In this document: one piece after another, positions 1-4,919 of the stretch
Layout: the number at the start of each line of letters is the position of its first letter
Numbering within the stretch: position 1 is the stretch's first letter
NCBI GenBank assembly: GCA_946007445.1
Contig: CAMGAL010000072.1
Coordinates: 1-8,904 of the forward strand
Length of the DNA: 8,904 nucleotides
Direction: 5' to 3'
DNA from: an uncultured Mediterranea sp.
GTDB taxonomy: Bacteria > Bacteroidota > Bacteroidia > Bacteroidales > Bacteroidaceae
Program-made: the position numbers and the translations under genes
Notes under the pieces: model-generated
Seen by the model: only the letters and a program-made list of their open reading frames with translations
What the model was told of the DNA's origin: nothing
Databases searched by the model: none

Positions 1-236
1 CCTTCATTGAGTAGCTGCCGGGCAAAGGCTTGGACCGAAGGGAGGGAGGCCAAGTCGATGGGGCGTATCTCAATGTCGGGATTCCGGGTCTCGGCGATGA
101 TTTCGCGCTGTCTGAGGGCGGCACGTTGCAGGTCGCGGCAAGCCATCACTACGTGATAGCCGGCAGCGGCCATGGCACGGGTTATCTCGCTTCCCATGCC
201 TCCGTCGGCTCCTGTCACAATGGCAATCGGCTTCAT
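1..236 (-). CDS. Short-chain dehydrogenase/reductase, N-terminal part (candidate hydroxysteroid dehydrogenase)
   Basis: This is the N-terminal 78 residues of an NAD(P)-dependent classical SDR; the rest lies beyond the left edge. Visible features are a beta-strand MKPIAIV, the Rossmann glycine motif TGADGGMG (residues 8-15, fitting TGxxxGxG), a CRD at the end of beta-2 (Arg34, a residue often seen in NADP(H)-using SDRs), and DLASL (Asp61, the usual adenine-contacting Asp). The catalytic Ser-Tyr-Lys is not in view. The ATG overlaps the TGA of the upstream flavin oxidoreductase gene as ATGA, so the two are almost certainly translationally coupled. The beginning resembles retinol-dehydrogenase-like SDRs. 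Lying third after a steroid 5-alpha-reductase homologue and an old-yellow-enzyme homologue, it is a good candidate for the hydroxysteroid dehydrogenase (3-beta-HSDH type) of a bile acid/steroid cluster. That role is inferred from context only; the SDR assignment itself is firm. Confidence 0.85.
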   Translation of the reverse strand, partial: MKPIAIVTGADGGMGSEITRAMAAAGYHVVMACRDLQRAALRQREIIAETRNPDIEIRPIDLASLPSVQAFARQLLNE

Positions 237-1453
237 CCCCTCTCCTCCAGTTTGGCTATTTCACGACGCAGACACGGAGGCAGTTCGTCGTCCAGCTCCT
301 GATGGCAACGCATGTCGAGCGTGTACATGCGGGCAATGCAGTAGTTGCTGTGGCGGCAACGGTTGCGCACCTCGCCCTGCTCGCGCTGCATACGGTTCAC
401 AAAGTCGGGCTCGCTCAGCAGGGCGCGTCCCATCTGTACGGCTTGGAATCCGGCATCCAGCACGCGGTCGATGCTGCTGCGCGACACCAGTCCGCCCACA
501 TAGACCAGCGGCATATCCGGCAGGGCTTGGCGGAACTTCAAGGCATCGTCGAGGAAGTAGGCCTCCTGGAAAGGCACGGTGGGAATCATCCAGCGTCCCA
601 CCATCCGTACGCCGTATTTCAGCCAAAGGCACTTCATGTAGTGCGTCATGGTGCGGATGGGCATGGCTCCCCGCATGACATACATCGGGGCACGACTCAC
701 GAAGCCACCACTCAGCACCAGGGCATGGGCACCCGACTGCTGCAGGCGGCGGGCCACCTGCAGGCTCTCGTCTATCTCCATGCCTCCACGGAAACCGTCG
801 CGCATGTTCATCTTCACCAGCACGGCCATGTCGTCCGCGGCAGCCTCCATCACCTCGCTCATCACCTCGTCCATGAAGCGCATCCGGTTCTCCAGACTTC
901 CGCCGTAAGCATCGTGTCGGTGGTTGGTGGCGGGAGAGAGGAACTGGCTGATGAGGTAGCCGTGGCCGGCGTGTATCTCTACCGCATCAAAACCGGCCTC
1001 GCGGGCCAGCCGCACGGCGTCGCCATAGGCGCGGGCCATGGCCGGAAGTTCGTCGGCTCGCAGGCCACGCACAAAGGTGGGCGAGTAGAGGTTGAAACCG
1101 CTGCTGGCCCCTACGGGCAGGCAGCCACAGATGCTGCGGTGGGACATGTTGCCGCAATGGCCCAACTGGATGGAGACGGCAGCTCCCTGGCGGTGAACGT
1201 CGTCGGTCAGCACCCGGAGTTCGGGCACTATCTCCGGACGCATCCAGAGCTGTCGTTCGAAGGAGAGTCCGCTCTGGGTCACGGCCGCATAGGCTACGGT
1301 CGTCATGCCCACGCCACCGGCGGCCACGGCGTGGTGGTAGTCGATGAGTGGTTGCGACGGGCGGTTTCCGGGACACATGCTCTCGAAAGCAGCCGAGCGG
1401 ATGGTGCGGTTGCGCAGGGTCAGCGGACCGATGGTTACAGGTGTGAATAGCAT
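233..1453 (-). CDS. Old-yellow-enzyme family NADH:flavin oxidoreductase (candidate 3-oxo-delta4-steroid 5-beta-reductase)
   Basis: This 406-residue FMN TIM-barrel oxidoreductase is predicted to be cytosolic and to reduce, or in reverse introduce, an activated C=C bond. Family features seen are an N-terminal strand followed by LRNRTIRS (13-20); IQLGHCG (95-101) with the flavin-contacting Gln96; the substrate-binding pair His161/His164 in HAGHGYL followed by QFLSP and YGGS (183-186); KMNMRDG (214-220); and FMN-phosphate loops YVGG (318-321) and MGRALLSEPDF (341-351). It is a single-domain protein, without the C-terminal FAD/NAD domain of BaiCD/BaiH or 2,4-dienoyl-CoA reductase (about 640-670 residues). 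The tail has Cys366, Cys372 and Cys383, resembling the Fe-S segment of those larger relatives but with one expected Cys position occupied by Ser369. It lies 44 bases after the 5-alpha-reductase homologue and overlaps the SDR by 4 bases. In known Bacteroidales bile acid clusters the matching gene is called 5BR. The family is certain; the steroid role is inferred from its neighbours. Confidence 0.9.
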   Translation of the reverse strand: MLFTPVTIGPLTLRNRTIRSAAFESMCPGNRPSQPLIDYHHAVAAGGVGMTTVAYAAVTQSGLSFERQLWMRPEIVPELRVLTDDVHRQGAAVSIQLGHCGNMSHRSICGCLPVGASSGFNLYSPTFVRGLRADELPAMARAYGDAVRLAREAGFDAVEIHAGHGYLISQFLSPATNHRHDAYGGSLENRMRFMDEVMSEVMEAAADDMAVLVKMNMRDGFRGGMEIDESLQVARRLQQSGAHALVLSGGFVSRAPMYVMRGAMPIRTMTHYMKCLWLKYGVRMVGRWMIPTVPFQEAYFLDDALKFRQALPDMPLVYVGGLVSRSSIDRVLDAGFQAVQMGRALLSEPDFVNRMQREQGEVRNRCRHSNYCIARMYTLDMRCHQELDDELPPCLRREIAKLEERG

Positions 1454-1497
1454 GTCAGTTTTGAGTTTGTTAGTTTGTTAGTTTTTAAGTTTATGAG
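1454..1497 (-). other. AT-rich spacer between 5-alpha-reductase and OYE genes with a short tandem repeat
   Basis: The 44-base intergenic spacer is very AT-rich compared with the flanking genes. It contains two perfect tandem copies of AGTTTGTT (1464-1479, plus-strand sense) followed by AGTTTTTA. No hairpin or T-run terminator is visible, consistent with read-through between the two genes. The word TAGTTTTTAA (1479-1488) recurs in the lpxD-lpxC spacer at 7991-8000. Confidence 0.5.
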
Positions 1498-2262
1498 TTA
1501 ATAGATAAGTGGCAGGATGCGTTTCCTTTTGCCCACAGCTTCTCCGAATTCCTCCCGATAGCGGCGATGGATGGCGGCGGCACGAGGCACGAGGTTGGCC
1601 GCCGTCCAGAGCACAAAAACCCACGCCGCAGCCGTCTGGGCAGCGAGGGCAAAGCCCGTCCACTCCAGCAGCTCGCCGAAGTAGTTGGCCGACGTCACAT
1701 AGCGGTACATACCGCCCGAAGGCAGGTAGTGAGCCGTGTCGCCCGGCTGGCGCAAGTGGCGGATGACGTGGTCGGAGTGGAGGTTGATGATCATGCCCGT
1801 GAAGAACAGCGCGATGCCCACCCACACCCACGTGTGCGACAGGTAGCTCCACCCTTCGGCATAGGCTTCCGGCGGAAAGTAGAACAACCCTCCGGCCTGC
1901 ATACAGCCGTTCAGCACATTGAACAGTACCCCCATGCCTACGATGGAGAGCGGCATACGGCTCTTTCCCCTGAGCAGCAGCGGGAAGACGAACGAGCGCT
2001 GGACGTAGTGCAGCTGAAACAGCAGGAAGAACAGGTAGGCAGGCAACGAGAACCCGCATCCGCTGCGGCTCCACAGGTAGAACATCACGAGAAAGACGGG
2101 AGCTTCCATCACGACCCAAGCCACTTTGTTGGGGATGGACCAACCCCACGCGGGGGTACGGAAGATGCCATAGCCGGCCTTGACGAACTGCAGGGCCACA
2201 AAGATGCCTACGGCCGTGGCACTCATCAGCCAGAGGAACAGTTGGAAATCAGCTACATTCAT
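1498..2262 (-). CDS. Steroid 5-alpha-reductase family membrane protein (candidate 3-oxo-delta4-steroid 5-alpha-reductase)
   Basis: This 254-residue polytopic inner-membrane protein has about six to seven hydrophobic segments (roughly 7-29, 47-64, 72-88, 105-127, 142-160, 200-223). It belongs to the 3-oxo-5-alpha-steroid 4-dehydrogenase family, which uses NADPH to reduce the delta-4 bond of 3-ketosteroids to the 5-alpha (trans A/B) product. Seen are MEAP with Glu53 (the human SRD5A2 Gln-Glu57 catalytic position), HYVQRS with Tyr86 (the Tyr91 position), the NADPH signature N-x-H-S-D (160-164) followed by RHLRQPG, GGMYRYVTSANYFGE (183-197) then EWTGFAL, NLVPRA (223-228), and the terminal KRKRILPLIY. 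The C-terminal half is almost co-linear with human SRD5A2. The ATG at 2262 is used because it begins the first hydrophobic helix and lies about 50 bases after a -7-like element. It is the first gene of the operon with the flavin oxidoreductase and SDR. Family certain; substrate unknown (bile acid versus steroid hormone or other sterol). Confidence 0.92.
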   Translation of the reverse strand: MNVADFQLFLWLMSATAVGIFVALQFVKAGYGIFRTPAWGWSIPNKVAWVVMEAPVFLVMFYLWSRSGCGFSLPAYLFFLLFQLHYVQRSFVFPLLLRGKSRMPLSIVGMGVLFNVLNGCMQAGGLFYFPPEAYAEGWSYLSHTWVWVGIALFFTGMIINLHSDHVIRHLRQPGDTAHYLPSGGMYRYVTSANYFGELLEWTGFALAAQTAAAWVFVLWTAANLVPRAAAIHRRYREEFGEAVGKRKRILPLIY

Positions 2263-2275
2263 ACCATTCTATTAT

Positions 2276-2291
2276 ATAGTGAACGTACTAT
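2276..2291. promoter_or_regulatory. Small dyad in the reductase-operon leader, possible operator
   Basis: This is a perfect 5-base inverted repeat, ATAGT - GAACGT - ACTAT, between the predicted -7 element and the start codon of the 5-alpha-reductase homologue. Its position would suit a repressor site. The arms are short and AT-rich, and no regulator gene is visible nearby, so chance is a real alternative. Confidence 0.25.
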
Positions 2292-2311
2292 CGTCTATTT
2301 TAGTTTCGATG

Positions 2312-2319
2312 CAAAGATA
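2312..2319 (-). promoter_or_regulatory. Bacteroidota-type -7 element for the reductase operon
   Basis: Read on the minus strand this is TATCTTTG, a full match to the Bacteroidota sigma-ABfr -7 consensus TAnnTTTG. It is 49 bases upstream of the 5-alpha-reductase ATG, which would leave a leader of about 40 bases. I see no good TTG at the -33 position (around 2340), so the promoter may be weak or activator-dependent. Confidence 0.5.
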
Positions 2320-2413
2320 ACACTTTTCCGATATGAATAGCTATATCTATGGTGTTAAAACATGAATATTTGCACGATGATGGTTCTCTTTTGCTACCAA
2401 TGACGTTACCCGC

Positions 2414-2530
2414 AGGGGCGGACCTGTGTGTCCGCCCAGATACACATGCTTGTACATTCCGGGTAGACCTGCGTTTCTTCGCAGAATTTCAATGCATTAT
2501 GTATCTGGGCATACTATTAGGTCCGCCCCT
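2414..2530. repeat. GC-rich inverted repeat with competing hairpins
   Basis: AGGGGCGGACCT (2414-2425) is repeated perfectly in inverse as AGGTCCGCCCCT (2519-2530). The left arm can also form its own perfect 8-base hairpin, GGGCGGAC - loop CTGTGT - GTCCGCCC (2416-2437), so two mutually exclusive structures are possible. A third copy of GTCCGCCCCT is at 2821-2830. The interior (2438-2518) shows no gene. Confidence 0.75.
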
Positions 2531-2847
2531 AAAGGTTTCGTTATCGGTAGGCGGAGGCAATGGGGCGGGCTGAAGGCCCAGCAAGCCCATAGCCCAGGGT
2601 AGAGCGAAGCGACACCCTGGGTCAAGTGTTTTTTTCATCATGCGCCCTGAAGGGGCAAAAGAGATTATTCGCCGTGTAACAGTATGGTGAATCAGGCTTT
2701 TGCCCTTTCAGGGCGTAGGCTTTGGGTCCTGTTCTACCCAGGGTGTCGCTTCGCTCTGCCCTGGGCTATGGGCTGATTGGGCCTTCAGCCCGCTTCATCC
2801 TTGTAGGAGCGAGCCTGCGTGTCCGCCCCTGGCTCTCCCGTTATCGG
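2521..2847. repeat. Direct repeat with a 300-base offset flanking the large inverted repeat
   Basis: GTCCGCCCCT at 2521-2530 and CGTTATCGG at 2539-2547 recur at exactly the same spacing at 2821-2830 and 2839-2847. The two 27-base copies bracket the large inverted repeat centred near 2679. This could be a duplicated flank of a repeat element or simply two copies of a modular intergenic repeat. Confidence 0.6.
2565..2793. repeat. Large nested inverted-repeat element (58-base outer and 19-base inner arms)
   Basis: The left arm 2565-2622 and right arm 2736-2793 are reverse complements at 54 of 58 positions without gaps. The inner arms 2643-2661 and 2697-2715 match at 18 of 19. The unpaired spacers between outer and inner arms are 20 bases on both sides, and the terminal loop is 2662-2696. 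Recognisable modules are GGGCTGAAGGCCC, AGCCCAGGG with GAGCGAAGCGAC, and CGCCCTGAAGGGGCAAAAG. Each arm could also fold locally (e.g. GGGC-TGAA-GGCCC, CCCAGGG...CCCTGGG). The layout resembles the REP/BIME-like intergenic repeats of Bacteroidota. No transposase or open frame of substance is present inside, so mobilisation would have to be in trans. Family name not assigned. Confidence 0.85.
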
Positions 2848-2863
2848 GGGAGGACAACCTCCC
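2848..2863. repeat. Short hairpin at the right edge of the repeat cluster
   Basis: GGGAGG - ACAA - CCTCCC is a perfect 6-base stem with a tetraloop, followed by another purine-rich run (AGGAGGAGGGG). There is no T-run on either side, so it is not a typical intrinsic terminator. Confidence 0.5.
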
Positions 2864-2943
2864 AGGAGGAGGGGAGTTGAGATAGCCTATTGTATCACTC
2901 CAAATGTCGGATGAACCAAACGTTTAGAGGCCATGAATAGTGA

Positions 2944-2977
2944 GGACTGAATACCTCGCTTGGTATTCAGTCCTTTT
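2944..2977 (+). terminator. Rho-independent terminator-like hairpin with no annotated upstream gene
   Basis: GGACTGAATACC (2944-2955), loop TCGCTT, GGTATTCAGTCC (2962-2973) form a perfect 12-base stem, directly followed by TTTT (2974-2977) on the plus strand. On the minus strand the hairpin is not followed by a T-run. No protein gene on the plus strand ends before it, so it may end a small RNA or a transcript from the repeat region, or it may simply be another dyad element. Confidence 0.5.
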
Positions 2978-2978
2978 A

Positions 2979-3073
2979 GTTCCATCCTGTTGAAACAGTT
3001 GTTCCACCCTATCGGAACAGTTGTTCCAAGTGCATGAAACAAGTGTTCCAACGGCGTGGGAACGACTGTGCCA
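2979..3073. repeat. 22-base-period array of GGAACA/TGTTCC dyad sites
   Basis: The word GTTCCA recurs at 2979, 3001, 3023 and 3045 with an exact 22-base period, then as GTGCCA at 3068 (23 bases). From the second site on, each is the right half of a dyad: GAAACAGTTGTTCCA (2992-3006), GGAACAGTTGTTCCA (3014-3028, arms GGAACA/TGTTCC perfect), GAAACAAGTGTTCCA (3036-3050) and GGAACGACTGTGCCA (3059-3073). The 7-8-base linkers between units are not conserved. A period of about two helical turns puts all sites on one DNA face. It is not coding, since 22 is not a multiple of 3. Confidence 0.75.
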
Positions 3074-3192
3074 ATGGCCATTGCTGCGGATTGCAAAAGG
3101 CGGTGGGGAGGGGGGAAAGAGTGGCGATAACCAGAGCGGACACATAGGACTTCTCTGCGGAAATACACCCCATTTGCCATGAAATGATGGCT

Positions 3193-3234
3193 AGATGTGG
3201 CAGAAAATGGGGAATGGTCTGCCACATCTGCCAC
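3193..3234. repeat. TGTGGCAGA-word inverted repeat 1
   Basis: AGATGTGGCAGA (3193-3204) and TCTGCCACATCT (3218-3229) form a perfect 12-base inverted repeat with a 13-base loop. A second overlapping copy of ATCTGCCAC follows at 3226-3234. The same word makes up a second hairpin at 3319-3390. Confidence 0.75.
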
Positions 3235-3318
3235 AAAAAGCAGCTGTTTTGACCTCAAAAAAGGTGCATTTCTAGCAAAAACGGGCCATTTTTCTGTCAA
3301 TAATGAGAAAAGCTGAAA

Positions 3319-3390
3319 CCATCTGCCACACATAGATATGCCATAAATGGTTTAGGCTCAAACCATTGATGGTTTTCGTGTGGCAGATGG
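3319..3390. repeat. TGTGGCAGA-word inverted repeat 2, nested
   Basis: CCATCTGCCACAC (3319-3331) and GTGTGGCAGATGG (3378-3390) form a perfect 13-base outer stem. Inside it ATGGTTT (3347-3353) pairs with AAACCAT (3360-3366) around loop AGGCTC, and this extends to CCAT (3341-3344) with ATGG (3369-3372). A further direct copy of GGCAGATG follows at 3389-3396. Confidence 0.75.
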
Positions 3391-3410
3391 CAGATGTTTT
3401 AAACTTCTCA

Positions 3411-3422
3411 CGCGCGCGCGCG
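3411..3422. repeat. (CG)6 dinucleotide tract
   Basis: This is an uninterrupted CGCGCGCGCGCG run set in AT-rich intergenic DNA. Alternating CG is the classic Z-DNA-forming and slippage-prone sequence. No gene overlaps it. Confidence 0.7.
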
Positions 3423-3460
3423 AAATACATCCTTGAGTAGTAAGGCCTGTTATGACCATA

Positions 3461-3552
3461 GCCAATCGTTTTCCAGGCAAGAGGGAAGTTTCACAGGAAC
3501 GTCATCCGTCAGACATCTTTCTGTCATACGATTGGCCGAATTTTGCAAAATT
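3461..3552. repeat. Inverted repeat and palindrome upstream of the helicase gene
   Basis: GCCAATCGT (3461-3469) is repeated in inverse as ACGATTGGC (3528-3536), 58 bases apart. Directly after it lies the perfect 14-base palindrome AATTTTGCAAAATT (3539-3552). Together they sit 90-200 bases before the helicase start. No open frame of note lies between the arms. Confidence 0.5.
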
Positions 3553-3638
3553 GGCTGTCCGGTAAGAGTTCAAGGAGGATACATATCGGTGAAGTGCTAA
3601 AAGTTGCAGTCGGCAGGCGCTGGAGTCGATATTTTGCT

Positions 3639-3646
3639 TACCTTTG
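3639..3646 (+). promoter_or_regulatory. Bacteroidota-type -7 element for the helicase gene
   Basis: TACCTTTG fully matches TAnnTTTG and lies 16 bases before the ATG at 3663, implying a very short leader. It argues that translation starts at 3663 and not at the in-frame TTG at 3543, which would be upstream of the promoter. A matching -33 TTG is not obvious. Confidence 0.55.
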
Positions 3647-3662
3647 CCGACAAAAGCAACGT

Positions 3663-4916
3663 ATGAAGCCTACCGACCCCCATAGCCCCATCCTCCACCT
3701 GCAACGGCAACAGCTGCTGCTGCGCATGGAGTATGAGTATGAGAAGGCGGAGTTTCAGCGGCAGACGGAGACCATGGGCGTGGCCCGCAAAGTGAAGCGA
3801 GGCCTCTGCTGGTATCCCGCACAGGTGGGGCGCAGCTACTACAACTCGCTGAACCAGTTGGTGGTGGAGATCACCCGCTCGGAGGACACGGACATCGAGC
3901 ACTGCTTTGAGTATGGCAAGCCTGTCTGCTTCTTCCGGCAGAGTGCCGACGGTGGCATCCACTACATCAACTTCCAGGGCACGGTGAGCTATGCCGACGA
4001 GGCGCGTATGGTGGTGGCCCTGCCCGGCAGCGGGGCTCTGGTGGAACTGCAGGCCGCCGAGCGGCTGGGGGTGCAGCTCTTCTTCGACGAGACCAGCTAC
4101 CGCACCATGTTTGAGGCGCTGGACGACGTGCTGCGGGCCAAAGGAAACCGCCTGGCCGAACTGCGCGAGACGCTGCTTGGCACGCTCCAACCGGGCTTCC
4201 GCGAGCTCTATCCTGTCCGTTTCCCCTGGCTGAACTCCACGCAGGAACAGGCCGTGAACCGCGTGCTCTGTGCCCGCGATGTGGCCATCGTGCACGGCCC
4301 TCCCGGCACCGGCAAGACCACAACGCTGGTGGAGGCCATCTACGAGACCCTACACCGCGAACCGCAGGTGCTGGTCTGCGCACAGAGCAATACGGCGGTC
4401 GACTGGATTTCGGAGAAGCTGGTGGACCGTGGCGTGAGTGTGCTGCGCATCGGCAACCCCACGCGTGTGAACGACAAGATGCTCTCCTTCACCTACGAAC
4501 GGCGCTTCGAGAGCCACCCTTCCTATCCCGAGCTGTGGAGCCTGCGCAAGGAGATCCGCCAACTGGGCAACCAGGCCCGGAGGCGGAGCTACGGCGAGCG
4601 CGAGAGCCTGCGGAGCCGGATGTCGCGGCTGCGCGACCGCGCCACGGCCCTGGAGGTGCAGATTAATGCCGACCTCTTCGACTCGGCCCATGTGATTGCC
4701 TCCACGCTGGTGAGCAGCAACCATCGCGTGCTCAGCGGCCACCGCTTCGGCACCCTCTTCATCGATGAGGCGGCACAAGCCTTGGAGGCTGCCTGCTGGA
4801 TAGCCATCCGCAAGGCCGACCGCGTGGTGCTGGCCGGCGACCACTGCCAGCTGCCGCCCACCATCCAGTGCTACGAGGCGGCCCGGGGCGGACTGGACCG
4901 CACGCTTAAGCACTAA
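3663..4916 (+). CDS. UPF1/IGHMBP2-type SF1 helicase, N-terminal fragment (motifs Q to III), ended by an in-frame TAA
   Basis: These 417 residues are the first two-thirds of a superfamily 1B DNA/RNA helicase. An N-terminal beta-rich accessory domain (about 40-185) precedes the first RecA-like domain. That domain holds a Q-motif-like segment LNSTQEQAV (190-198), Walker A GPPGTGKT (212-219), motif Ia CAQSNTAVD (239-247), a basic insert with coiled-coil character (about 295-335), motif II DEAAQ (368-372) and motif III GDHCQLPP (392-399). The frame meets TAA at 4914, only 18 codons after motif III. One codon later the same frame continues with the second RecA domain, so a single 635-codon gene has been split. 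Without domain 2A and its arginine fingers this fragment should not hydrolyse ATP productively on its own. The start at 3663 is chosen from the promoter position. Either a pseudogene, a split gene or a sequencing error; see the C-terminal part. Confidence 0.8.
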   Translation: MKPTDPHSPILHLQRQQLLLRMEYEYEKAEFQRQTETMGVARKVKRGLCWYPAQVGRSYYNSLNQLVVEITRSEDTDIEHCFEYGKPVCFFRQSADGGIHYINFQGTVSYADEARMVVALPGSGALVELQAAERLGVQLFFDETSYRTMFEALDDVLRAKGNRLAELRETLLGTLQPGFRELYPVRFPWLNSTQEQAVNRVLCARDVAIVHGPPGTGKTTTLVEAIYETLHREPQVLVCAQSNTAVDWISEKLVDRGVSVLRIGNPTRVNDKMLSFTYERRFESHPSYPELWSLRKEIRQLGNQARRRSYGERESLRSRMSRLRDRATALEVQINADLFDSAHVIASTLVSSNHRVLSGHRFGTLFIDEAAQALEAACWIAIRKADRVVLAGDHCQLPPTIQCYEAARGGLDRTLKH

Positions 4917-4919
4917 GAC

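Larger units (their letters stand above)
2263..3662. other. 1.4-kb gene-poor intergenic region
   Basis: This region separates the leftward reductase operon from the rightward helicase. I find no convincing protein, tRNA or rRNA gene in it. The short open frames are low-complexity, lack recognisable domains, and run across repeats whose period is out of frame. What it does hold is the set of repeats, hairpins and two promoter elements listed separately. The part 2410-2885 is GC-rich and built from intergenic repeats. The part 2886-3662 is closer to average composition, with AT-rich stretches. Confidence 0.7.

Noticed and set aside
302..1450. Long open frame on the plus strand (382 codons) opposite the flavin oxidoreductase
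   Set aside because: Its product is low-complexity and rich in His, Gly and Ala with no domain; it is the antisense shadow of a GC-rich gene that has clear OYE motifs.
2700..2885. Plus-strand 61-codon open frame
   Set aside because: Lies almost entirely in an arm of the large inverted repeat and the following repeat modules; Pro/Gly/Cys-rich with no family resemblance.
3014..3028. Resemblance of GGAACA-NN-TGTTCC to a vertebrate glucocorticoid response element near steroid genes
   Set aside because: The spacer is 2 bases, not 3, bacteria lack nuclear receptors, and the site is about 750 bases from the reductase operon start; coincidence.
2979..3073. Possible CRISPR array
   Set aside because: Units are about 15 bases with 7-8-base linkers, far too short for repeat-spacer units, and no cas gene is in the window.
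3099..3115. G-rich run (GGCGGTGGGGAGGGGGG) as a G-quadruplex
   Set aside because: Only two tracts exceed three G, so at best a two-layer structure; no positional relation to a gene.
2887..3333. Minus-strand open frame of 148 codons in the intergenic region
   Set aside because: It runs through the 22-base-period array (not a multiple of 3), the terminator hairpin and the TGTGGCAGA inverted repeat, so its amino acids follow DNA repeats and not a protein fold; no domain seen.
3543..3662. Upstream TTG extension of the helicase (40 extra residues)
   Set aside because: The extension covers the TACCTTTG -7 element and a palindrome and does not resemble a helicase N-terminus; the ATG at 3663 fits better.
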